Below, piece after piece: positions 47,019-56,800 of a stretch of DNA of 64,000 bases. Source of the DNA: Burkholderia sp. 9120 (GTDB lineage: Bacteria > Pseudomonadota > Gammaproteobacteria > Burkholderiales > Burkholderiaceae); the NCBI RefSeq assembly GCF_000745015.1, contig NZ_JQNA01000002.1, positions 4,154,001 to 4,218,000 on the forward strand. The letters run 5' to 3'. Under the pieces are notes generated by a model that did not search any database, was not told the origin of the DNA, and worked only from the letters and a program-made list of their open reading frames with translations. Positions within the stretch are counted from its first letter, which is position 1; each line of letters opens with the position of its first letter. The position numbers and the translations under genes were made by a program.

Positions 47019-48437
47019 ATGTCCACCGCTTTCCAGCCGCGCGCGAGCGCCGCCGCCCGACTCGAACGATTGCCGTTTTCCGGTTATCACCGGACCATTT
47101 TCCTCATCATCGCCGCTGCGTTCTTTTTCGATTCGATCGATCTCGGCACGATGACGTTCGTGCTCGGCTCGATCAAGGCGGAGTTTCATCTGTCGACCGC
47201 GACGGCCGGGTTAGTGGCGAGCGCGAGCTTCTTCGGCATGGTGATCGGCGCGGCGGTGGCGGGCCTGCTCGCGGATCGGTTCGGCCGGCGGCCGGTGTTT
47301 CAATGGAGCATGGTGTTGTGGGGCCTGGCGTCGTATTTGTGTTCGACGGCGCAGAGCGTCGAGGCGTTGATTTTCTATCGCGTGCTGCTGGGTATCGGCA
47401 TGGGCATGGAGTTTCCGATCGCGCAGACTTTGCTGTCGGAGTTCGTGCCGGCCGCGTCGCGCGGCAGGCTGATCGCGTTGATGGACGGGTTCTGGCCGCT
47501 CGGGTTTATCACGGCGGGCGTGGTGTCGTATTTCGTGTTGCCCGCATTCGGTTGGCGCACGGAGTTTGCGTTGCTCGCGATTCCCGCGGTGTTCGTGCTG
47601 ATCGTGCGGCGCGTGGTGCCGGAGTCACCGCGTTGGCTCGAGCATCGGGGGCGTCTGGCCGAAGCCGACCAGGTGCTGGCTGAAGTCGAAGCGAAGGTGA
47701 TGAAAGCGACCGGCCTGACTCAACTGCGTGCGCCGGCGATGCACACCGAGCCGGCCGCTGTGAAAGGGACGGGCGCGTTTCGCGAGATCTGGAGCCTGGC
47801 CTACCGGCGTCGCACGATCATGGTGTGGACGTTGTGGTTTTTTGCGTTGCTCGGCTTCTATGGGCTCACGTCGTGGCTGGGCGCGTTGATGCAGCAGGCA
47901 GGCTTTGCCGTGACGAAGTCGGTGCTGTACACGGTGTTGATTTCGCTCGGCGGCATTCCCGGGTTTATCTGCGCGGCCTGGCTGGTCGAGCGATGGGGAC
48001 GTAAGCCCACCTGTATCGCGTCGCTCGCTGGGAGCGCGGTGATGGCGTACGTGTACGGGCAGACCGCGTTGCATGCGCAAACGCCGGCGCTGCTGATCTG
48101 TGCCGGCCTGGCGATGCAGTTCTTTCTGTTCGCGATGTGGGCCGTGCTCTATACCTATACGCCGGAGCTTTACGGCACCGGCGCGAGGGCGACCGGGTCG
48201 GGGTTTGCTTCCGCGATTGGGCGGGTGGGGTCGTTGATCGGACCTTATGTGGTGGGCGTCGTGTTGCCGGTTTTTGGGCAGGGCGGGGTGTTTTCGCTGG
48301 GGGCTTTGTGTTTTGTCGTGGCGGCTGTCGCGGTGTGGGTCCTGGGGATCGAGACGCGAGGGCTCGTGCTGGAGACGCTGGTTCAGGATGCCGTTCAGGC
48401 CGATGGCGAGTTGGGGTTGCGTCCGATTCGGGAGTAG
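47019..48437 (+). CDS. MFS transporter (sugar/aromatic-acid porter type)
   Basis: 472 residues, 12 membrane segments. GLLADRFGRRPVFQWSMVL, RVLLGIGMGMEFPIAQTLLSEFVP and PESPRWLEHRGRLAEA, then WLVERWGRKPT, are the paired signatures of the sugar porter/AAHS-like families. GAGGGGATGAC precedes ATG 47019. The gene follows the sarcosine oxidase genes and may import a related methylated amine or another carbon source; the substrate is not known. A terminator follows at 48489-48537. Confidence 0.87.
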   Translation: MSTAFQPRASAAARLERLPFSGYHRTIFLIIAAAFFFDSIDLGTMTFVLGSIKAEFHLSTATAGLVASASFFGMVIGAAVAGLLADRFGRRPVFQWSMVLWGLASYLCSTAQSVEALIFYRVLLGIGMGMEFPIAQTLLSEFVPAASRGRLIALMDGFWPLGFITAGVVSYFVLPAFGWRTEFALLAIPAVFVLIVRRVVPESPRWLEHRGRLAEADQVLAEVEAKVMKATGLTQLRAPAMHTEPAAVKGTGAFREIWSLAYRRRTIMVWTLWFFALLGFYGLTSWLGALMQQAGFAVTKSVLYTVLISLGGIPGFICAAWLVERWGRKPTCIASLAGSAVMAYVYGQTALHAQTPALLICAGLAMQFFLFAMWAVLYTYTPELYGTGARATGSGFASAIGRVGSLIGPYVVGVVLPVFGQGGVFSLGALCFVVAAVAVWVLGIETRGLVLETLVQDAVQADGELGLRPIRE

Positions 48438-48488
48438 GTTTCTGACCGCCGGCCTCGGCGTTGCCCGGCACCGAACGTCTTTTTAGTT

Positions 48489-48537
48489 AAGCCCCACTGC
48501 ATCGAGCGAGTCGGCACGCGAGATGGAAGTGGGGCTT
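48489..48537 (+). terminator. Stem-loop terminator after the MFS gene
   Basis: AAGCCCCACT (48489-48498) pairs with AGTGGGGCTT (48528-48537), a perfect 10-bp stem around a 29-nt loop, followed by a T-containing tail (GCCGTTTCT). Confidence 0.65.
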
Positions 48538-48540
48538 GCC

Positions 48541-48863
48541 GTTTCTAAAACCAAAACGCCAAACGCAAACCGCTATCACAAAATAAAAAATAATAAACCG
48601 CTCACCCTCAAAAAACACGATCGTGCAAAATTTCTAATTATTACAATTCAGGCAAGCGTTTAATCAAAAAGCCAGTTCATCAAATTTTCATTCTCCCGTT
48701 CCAGGTGAGCCGAAATCGATTCGCGTTGATTAACAGACCTCAACCGCAATCAGGGAAATCCCTCGTCAGCTTTTCCTTAATATTTGATTGCGGGTGCATT
48801 AACAACCGGCTACGATCCGGTCCCATACGCATCTCATAATTTCTTGTAAGAGCTTCGATCAGC
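48541..48863. promoter_or_regulatory. AT-rich upstream region of the surface-export gene cluster
   Basis: About 320 bases, visibly AT-richer than the rest of the window, with runs such as CAAAATAAAAAATAATAAAC and AATTTCTAATTATTACAATT. A -10-like CATAAT is at 48835-48840, but no good -35 is paired with it. It is the probable promoter and silencing region of the cluster at 48864-64000. No gene is seen here. Confidence 0.5.
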
Positions 48864-49436
48864 ATGAAAGGGACGCCGATTTCAGGCGCGACGGCCGCAG
48901 CGGAGCAACCCGCCGCGGTGTCGTTGCGAGCGTCGACGAATGCCGACCGTGAATTTCTGAAGGCCGTTTTCTTCAGCACGCGGTTCGACGAATTCGCCGC
49001 CTCGGGATTAAGCGTCACGGAGATCGACGCGTTGCTCGCGCAACAGTTCGATATGCAGGATAGCTATTACCGGCGCCATTATCCGGCCGGCCGTTTCGAC
49101 GTCGTGATGTCCGGTGACATACCGGTGGGCCGTCTGTATCACGACTGGAAGCGCGGGCGCGGATTGAGCGTGATCGACATTGCCTTGCTGCCGAACTTTC
49201 GCGGCGCCGGCATCGGTACGCGGCTGATGCAGGCCTTGGTCGGGCGGGCGGCGCAGGCCGGTCTGGTCGTCAATCTGTACGTCGAGATGAACAACCGGGT
49301 GCAATCGCTTTACCGCCGGATGGACTTCGTAAAATGCGGAGAAAATGGCATTTACGAATCGCTCAGGCGAGAAGCCGCGCCATTCGGTTCGATCGTTGAA
49401 CCGCTACCGGGCTTGCAGTCCAGTATCGCCGAATGA
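48864..49436 (+). CDS. GNAT-family N-acetyltransferase
   Basis: 190 residues with the GNAT fold. The acetyl-CoA-binding loop is LPNFRGAGIGTRLMQALV (the Q/RxxGxG/A motif as RGAGIG). The N-terminal part has SVSLRASTNADREFLKAVFFSTR-like helices, and the last region LYVEMNNRVQSLYRRMDFVKCGENGIYE is motif B with the typical NxRAxxLYxxxGF variant. The target is unknown. It is the first gene behind the AT-rich region. Its consistent position with tail-collar and DUF6916 proteins suggests modification of an exported protein, but this is inference. Confidence 0.85.
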   Translation: MKGTPISGATAAAEQPAAVSLRASTNADREFLKAVFFSTRFDEFAASGLSVTEIDALLAQQFDMQDSYYRRHYPAGRFDVVMSGDIPVGRLYHDWKRGRGLSVIDIALLPNFRGAGIGTRLMQALVGRAAQAGLVVNLYVEMNNRVQSLYRRMDFVKCGENGIYESLRREAAPFGSIVEPLPGLQSSIAE

Positions 49437-49656
49437 AGTTTTAAATGCGGGGCGCATATAGCACCCCGTATAACAAGAATATTCAAGTCCGGTTTGAAAT
49501 ATGCCGTTAATCATGCATCGGGCCGTTTCGGCGCATCGCAACGGTGTTTGAAAACCTGCGCGCGTAATACACATCGGCACACTGGCTCAATCGGTAAAAA
49601 GCGACCGGCAATTATCTTGAGCCACGGTGTGCGACAAACTCACTGCCGGGGGGCGA

Positions 49657-49992
49657 GTGTCTGCAATTCCTACTCATGCCGAGTTGACTGAGTCGCTCGG
49701 CAGTCTCTTCACGTTGACGTCGCCGCAGGGCTACGCGGTCGAAGCGCGCTTGAACAGCGCGCCGGCCGGCGTGCCGATGGACGACGGCTACGACTGTTAT
49801 CAGGCGCGCTTCGATCTGCCGCCCGGCGTTCAACTTCCCCAGGATGTCTACCGTGTCAGCGCGCCCGACGGCCGCGCGTGGGACCTGTTCGCCACGCCGG
49901 CGCGTCCCTCGGTGGAAGGCCTGGCGTGCCTGTGCATCGTTGTGCACGTTCCCAAACCGGCGCTCCAACAGCCGGCCGAGTCCCCGCAATGA
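49657..49992 (+). CDS. DUF6916-like small protein
   Basis: 111 residues from GTG 49657; an in-frame GTG at 49627 would add ten residues, and neither has a strong Shine-Dalgarno. The sequence THAELTESLGSLFTL...EARLNSAPAG..YQARFDLPPGVQLPQDVYRVS is a mostly beta pattern resembling the small DUF6916 proteins encoded beside tail-collar proteins. No signal peptide or membrane segment. Function unknown; probably an accessory or partner of the tail-collar protein 58 nt downstream. The 220 bases before it hold no gene I can support. Confidence 0.65.
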   Translation: MSAIPTHAELTESLGSLFTLTSPQGYAVEARLNSAPAGVPMDDGYDCYQARFDLPPGVQLPQDVYRVSAPDGRAWDLFATPARPSVEGLACLCIVVHVPKPALQQPAESPQ

Positions 49993-50050
49993 CGCCGGCG
50001 ATCGTGCTAACGCCCCGGCGTTCTACCCGTCGTACCTCAAGGAGATTTTC

Positions 50051-50659
50051 ATGAGCGATCCGTATCTCGGCGAAATCCGTATGGTGGCTTTCGACTTCGC
50101 GCCGTATGGCTGGGCGCTGTGTCAGGGCCAACTCCTGCCGCTGTCGCAGAACCAGGCGTTGTTTTCGCTGCTGGGCACCCTGTACGGCGGCACCGGCACC
50201 TCGACGTTCGGTCTGCCGAATCTGGCCAGCCGCTCGCCGGTGGGCACCGGCCAAGGCGCCGGGCTGACGCAGATCGTAACCGGCCAGTCCTCCGGGCTGG
50301 AACAGTTCACGATGACCTCCGCGCAGTTGCCGACGCATACGCACCCGGCCGTGCTGCCGGCTGCGACGCTGACGGCTGCGGTCAGCGTTCCGGCTTCGAC
50401 GGCGGCGACGGGCGGTGTGGAAGCGCCTGGGCCCACCACGGTGCTCGGCGAAGTCGTCGCAGGCGGACGGGCCGCCACGATGTACAACCCCGCCGCGCCG
50501 GACACGTCGCTCAAGCCGTTCAACGTCACCGTGCCGTTTCCGCAGACAACGGTGCCGATCGGCGTGGCCGGCTCCGGTTTGCCGGTGCCGTTGCGCAATC
50601 CGTATCTCGGTCTGAACTTCTGCATCGCGTTGCAGGGCATTTTCCCGACGCGCGGATAA
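50051..50659 (+). CDS. Phage tail-collar (microcystin-dependent-type) protein
   Basis: 202 residues. The tail-collar domain (residues 1-66) is clear: DPYLGEIRMVAFDFAPYGWALCQGQLLPLSQNQALFSLLGTLYGG, then GLPNLASRSPVG. The remainder is Ala/Thr/Pro-rich and ends LNFCIALQGIFPTRG, the standard end of MdpB-type proteins. AAGGAG with a 7-nt spacer precedes ATG 50051. It is a stand-alone bacterial protein, not part of a phage tail operon. No signal peptide is visible; it may be exported by the downstream system or form a surface fibre element. Confidence 0.85.
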   Translation: MSDPYLGEIRMVAFDFAPYGWALCQGQLLPLSQNQALFSLLGTLYGGTGTSTFGLPNLASRSPVGTGQGAGLTQIVTGQSSGLEQFTMTSAQLPTHTHPAVLPAATLTAAVSVPASTAATGGVEAPGPTTVLGEVVAGGRAATMYNPAAPDTSLKPFNVTVPFPQTTVPIGVAGSGLPVPLRNPYLGLNFCIALQGIFPTRG

Positions 50660-50835
50660 GCCGGGCGGCGGGCGGCGAGTAGCCAAAGCCACAGGCAGCA
50701 ACACGAAAGAGCAGTCGTAATCGCGGCCGCCACCTCGACGCCCCAACCGGCGGCAATGTGGCGGCCGCAGCAGCAGCCGGTAATCAGCAACCGGTCAACA
50801 AAAGGGCGCAGCGGCGGCCCGGTGGAGCGCGTGTC

Positions 50836-53800
50836 ATGAAGATCATCCAGCAACTCATCAAACGTTTCGATGACATGCGCAGCGCGCGCGACAGCGGCGA
50901 TGCCCGCCTCGACCTGCGCGGCAAACCCGCTCGTGTCGCCGCGACGCCGGCGCCGTTTCTGATGGCGCTCGAACCGCGGGTGGTCTATGACGCGTCGGTG
51001 GCGGCGGTCGCTCCGCAGCACCACGGCGCCGAAGCGCAAACGCATGCGGGCGCTGCCGCGTCGACCGAGGCGACCGTGCATGCCGCGCCGAAGACGATCG
51101 CCGAACACGACGTGCGGCACGGCAAGTCGGGCGCCAATGCCCCGGCGCAAAACAGCAAGCCGGCCAACCAGGCCGGCACCGCGGACCCGCAGAAAACCAC
51201 CCAGACCAGCAGCACCGTTGCCACCCAGAAAGCCGTCCAGACCGACGCCGCCCTGAGCGCCGCGGTGATCGATCCGACCGCGGCTGCGGCTGCGCATGCG
51301 GTCGTGTTCATCGACCCGAGCGTGGTCGACTACCAGTCGCTGATCGCAGGCCTGCCGGCCGGCACCCAGTACGTCGTGCTGAACGCCAACACCGATGGCT
51401 TCGCGCAGATCGCGCAGTATCTGCAAACGCACCAGGGCATCCAGTCGATCCATCTGATTTCGCATGGCTCCGACGGCGAGATTCAAGCCGGCGCTGCGTG
51501 GCTCAATAGCGCCGATCTGTCGGATTACAGCGCCGATCTCACGGCGATCGGCGCCGCCATGGCCCCGGGCGGCGATTTCCTGATCTACGGCTGCGACGTT
51601 GCCGAACACGCCGACGGCCAGGCGCTGGTGCAGCAGATCGCGGCAATCACGCATCTGAACGTCGCGGCCTCGACCGATCTGACCGGCTCGAGCGCCGTGG
51701 GCGGCAACTGGACGCTCGAATACGACGTCGGCAACGTGCATACGCCGGTGCTGTTATCGGCGGCGGTGGAGCAGGCTTACGACCACGTGCTGGCCACCAA
51801 CATCGAAAACTACACCTCCGCGACCGGCTTCGACACGGGCGGGGATGTGACGTCGTTTACGCTCGATGGCCTGATCTACACGTTCAAGGACGTGAACGGC
51901 AACCCGATCGCGATTCGTACGATCGTCACAACGGATTCGTTCCTGCAGGCGCTCGCCGACGAAAACAGCTCCGACAACGCGTTGCAGTTCAATCAGGACT
52001 CCGTGCCCGGCGTGACCTCGATCGTCGTTACACGGGTGGGCAATACGCCGTTCAATTTTCAGAGCATCGACCTGGACGTTCTTGCCGATAACGCCGTCAC
52101 GGTCTACGCCGACAGCAATACGGCCGACGGCGTGTCGATCCCGTCGGACGGTAACTTCACGGCCACCACCGTGACGCTGACCGGGCATGCCTCGTTTGCG
52201 GATGCCCAAAGCATTACGATCTCCGGTGGCAACCTGTTCGCCGATTTCGGGCACCTCGTCTACGCGGACGTGGGGCCGTCGCTGACCGCCTCCACCGGTA
52301 GCGCGGCGTTCACCGCCGGCGACAACACGGCCTCGACGCCGGTTGTCGTGGACAGCCATCTGACGCTGACCGACACCACGAGTACCGGCGCGAAATCGGC
52401 CACGATCACCATCAGTAACGTCCAGACCGGCGACGAGCTTCTGTTTACGCCCAGCGGCTCGACGGGCAACATCTCCGCGGTGTTCAGCGGCAACGTGCTG
52501 ACGCTGTCTTCGACAGGCGGCACCGCGACGATCGCGCAATGGCAGACTGCGCTCGAATCGATCACGTTTACCAATACCCAGATCACGCCGAACACCGCGA
52601 CCCGCACGATCAGCTTCTCGATCACCGACAACAACAACGCCGTGGCGACGGCGACCCGCACCCTCACGGTCGCGGACACCGACCAGACGCCGATCGTCCA
52701 CACCTCCGGCGGCGCGACGACCTATGTGGCCGGCGCTACCGCCGCCACGATCGACAGCGGTGTGACCGTTACCGACAGCGACACCACGCACCAGTCACTC
52801 GCGACGGTGACGATCGGCAACGCCGGCACGGGCGACACGCTGGCGTTCAGCAACACCAATACGACCCTCTACGGCAATATCACAGGGTTGTTTGCGGGTA
52901 CGACACTGACGCTGAACGGCTCGGCCACCGACGCGCAATGGCAGGCGGCGCTCGACGCCGTCACGTTCTCGTCCGGCGCCGGCACCACGAGCGGCGCGCG
53001 CACCATCAGCTTCTCGATCAACGACGGGACGAAAACCAGCGCGTCGGCCACCAAAACGCTCAACGTGAGCCCGGTGCCGATCGTCACGACGGACTCCGGT
53101 TCGGCCTCGTTCGTGTCGGCCGACAACGCGACGTCGACGCCGGTCACGGTGGACAGCGGCATCACGGTGGCGGAAAACGGCGGCGCGGGCACGCTCGCGT
53201 CGGTCAGCGTGCAGATCACCACCAATTTCCAGCAGGGTCAGGACAGCCTGCTGTACGTCAACAACCCGGCTACGATGGGCGACATCAGCGGCTCGTACAA
53301 CGCGTCGACCGGCCTTCTGACCTTGACGTCGGCGTCGCACGCGTCGCTGGCGCAATGGCAGGCGGCCTTGCGCTCGATCACGTATACCGACACCGCCGCG
53401 TCGCCCGCCACGCCGATGCGCACCATCAGCTTCACCGCCAACGACGGCTCGAATAGCGGCCCGATCGCGACGCGCACGGTCACGGTAACCGCGACCGACA
53501 ACACGCCGATCGTCACGCTGTCGGGCGGCAGCACCTCGTATGTGGCGGGCGCGCCGGGCGTGGTCGTCGACAGCGGCGTCAGCGTGACGGACCGCGACTC
53601 GAACCCGACGCTGACGCAGGCCCAGATAACGATCACCAACGGTGTGCAAACGGGCGATACGCTGGTGTTCGTCAACGATAGCTTCGTGACCGGCTCCTAT
53701 GACAGCACCAACCATATATTGACGCTGACGGCGAGCGGCAGCGTCAGCGACGCGCAATGGAACACCGAACTCGACAAGATCCAGTTCTCCAGCGCCGCCA

Positions 53801-56800
53801 ATGCGACGGCCGGCGCGCGCACGCTCTCGTATGTCGTCAACGACGGAACCAAACTGAGCAACGCGGTGACGCGCACCGTGAACGTGGTCGTCGCGCCGGT
53901 CGTCACGACCGATTCCGGTTCGGCCGCCTTCGTCGCGGGCGACAACACCGCGTCGACCCCGCTCACGGTCGACAGCGCGCTCACGGTGTCCGACGGCAGC
54001 AGTACGACGCTCGTTTCGGCGACAGTGCAAATCACCAGCAACTTCAATTCGAGCGAAGACCTGCTGATCTTCACGCCCAGCGGGGCGACCGGCGACATTG
54101 CCGGCTCGTACAACGCATCGAACGGCCTCCTGACGCTGACCTCGGCGTCGCACGCGACGCTGGCGCAATGGCAGGCCGCGTTGCGCGCGGTTGCGTACGA
54201 CGACCTCGCGGTCACGCCGAACAATGCGACCCGCACGATCTCGTTCATCGTCAACGACGGCGCCAACAACAGCCCGGTCGCAACCCGCACGGTGGCCGTG
54301 CAGGATACCGACCAGACGCCGATCGTCACGCTGTCGGGCAGCAACAGCGCGTACACGGCGGGCTCCGCCGCGACGATCATCGACAACGGCATCACGATCA
54401 GCGACCTCGACAATTCGACGCTCGCGTCGGCGACCGTGTCCATCGGCGCGGGCTTCCACGTAGGCGACACGCTGGCGTTGAGCAGCGACAGCTTTGTGAC
54501 CAGTTCATACGACGCGACCCATGGCATCCTGACGTTGACCGCCACCAGCGGCAACATCAGCGTCGCGCAATGGATGTCCGAACTCGATAACGTCACGTTC
54601 TCCAGCGCGCCGGGCGTGCCCGCGGGCGCGCGCACCGTGTCTTTCACGGTGAACGACGGGACTGAGTCCAGCGCGGTGGTCTCGCGCACGGTGACCGTGA
54701 CCGCGGTGCCGGTCCTGACGACCGATTCCGGCTCCGCCGCCTTCGTCGCGGGCGACAACATCGCGTCGACGCCGGTCGCGGTCGACAGCGGTCTGACCTT
54801 GGCCGACAGCAGCAGCACGACGCTCGTTTCTGCGACAGTGCAAATCACCAGCAACTTCAATTCGAGCGAGGACCTGCTGATCTTCACGCCCAGCGGGGCG
54901 ACCGGCGACATTGCCGGCTCGTACAACGCATCGAACGGCCTCCTGACGCTGAGCTCGGCGTCGCACGCGACGCTGGCGCAGTGGCAGGCCGCGTTGCGCG
55001 CGGTTGCGTACGACGACCTCGCGGTCACGCCGAACAATGCGACCCGTACGATTTCGTTTACCGTCAACGACGGCGCCAACAGCAGCCCGATCGCAACCCG
55101 CACGGTGACCGTGACGGATACGGATCAGACGCCGCTTCTCACCACCACGGGCGGCAGCACCGCGTTCGTCGAAGCCGACAATGTCACCTCGACGCCGGTC
55201 GCGATCGATAGCGGCGTGACGATTTCGGACCTCGACAATTCGACGCTGGCGCACGCGACGGTGTCGATCACCGGCAACCTGCACAGCGGCGAGGACGTGC
55301 TTGCATTCAGCAACACCAACGCGACGCTGTTCGGCGACATCTCCGGGACGTACAACGCGCTCACCGGCACGATGCAACTGAGTTCGTCGAGCGGCACCGC
55401 GACGCTCGCGCAGTGGCAGGCGGCCTTGCGCGCGGTGACGTACACCGATACGGCGATCACCCCGAACACCGCGAACCGCACGATCAGTTTCTCCGTCAAC
55501 GACGGCGCCAAAGACAGTCTGGCGGGCAGCAAGACCGTGTCGGTCACGGGCGTCGACCAAAGCCCGGTGTTGAGCGCGTCGAGCGGCAATTTCGACTATC
55601 TGCCGGGCGCGGCCGCGCACAACATCGACAGCGGCATCACGCTGACCGACAGCGACAGCACGACCATGGCGTCGGCGACGATCCAGTTCAGCTCCGGTTT
55701 CCAGAGCGGCGACCAGTTGAGCCTGAATTACAACGCGGCGACGATGGGCTTCAACTTCAACATCACGTTCGACGCCGCGGCCGGGACCTTGACGATCACC
55801 CGCACCGGCGCGATGACCCTCTCGAACTGGCAGGCGATCATCGACAACGTGCAGTTTTCGGCGGCGCCGGGCGTACCGCTCGGCACGCGCGCGCTGTCCG
55901 TGGTCACATCGGACGGCGTCAAGGACAGCAACACGCTGACGTACAACGTCGATGTGATCAGCTCCGCGCCGCAACTGTCGACCACCAGCACGGGCAGCGT
56001 CACCTTCACCGCGGGCGACAACGTGGCCGGCGTGCCGATCGTGGTGGACGGCGGGCTCAGCGTGCTCGACCCGCTCGGCAATCCGATCGTGTCGGCGATG
56101 GTGTCGATCACCGGCAACTATCAGTCCGACCAGGACGTGCTGCTGTTCGTCAACGACGGCGCGACGATGGGCGATATCTTCGGCAACTTCAACGCGGCGA
56201 CCGGCGTGCTGACGCTGACCTCGTCCAGCGGCACCGCGACCGACGGGCAATGGGCTGCCGCCATGCGCGCCGTGACGTTTACCGACACGGCGGTGACGCC
56301 CGATACGGCGTCGCGTTCGATCAGCTTCCAGATTACCGACGGCACGCAAAACAGCACCACGCTGATACGCACCGTCACGGTCGCGGACACCGACCAGACG
56401 CCGATACTCGCCACCGCCAGCACCGGTTCGGCCTCGTTCGTGGCCGGTGACAACGCCACCTCGACGCCGGTCGCGATCGACACCGGCATCACGGTATCCG
56501 ATCGCGACAACGGCACGCTGGCCTCGGCGACGTTCCAGATCGGCGCGGGCTTCAACGCCGGCGAAGACGTGCTGGCGTTCACCAACGACGGCGCGACGAT
56601 GGGCAACATCACCGCCAGCTACGACGCCGTGCATGGCACGCTGACGCTGAGCTCGGCCAGCGCGAGCGCGACGCTCGCGCAATGGCAGGCGGCGTTGCGT
56701 TCGGTGACGTACACCGATACGGCGGTCACGCCGGACAACACCATGCGCACGATCAGCTTCACGGTCAACGACGGCGCGAAGAACAGCGCCGCACTGACGC

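Noticed and set aside
49562..49640. Possible tRNA-like folding stretch before the DUF6916-like gene
   Set aside because: No complete cloverleaf, T-loop consensus or CCA-proximal stem can be built.
50051..50659. Prophage tail module
   Set aside because: Only a tail-collar domain is present; there are no capsid, portal, terminase, lysis or integrase genes around it.
52795..56682. Long antisense and alternate-frame ORFs across the repeat region of the giant gene
   Set aside because: They repeat with the same period as the real protein's repeats and give Arg-rich sequence without domains.
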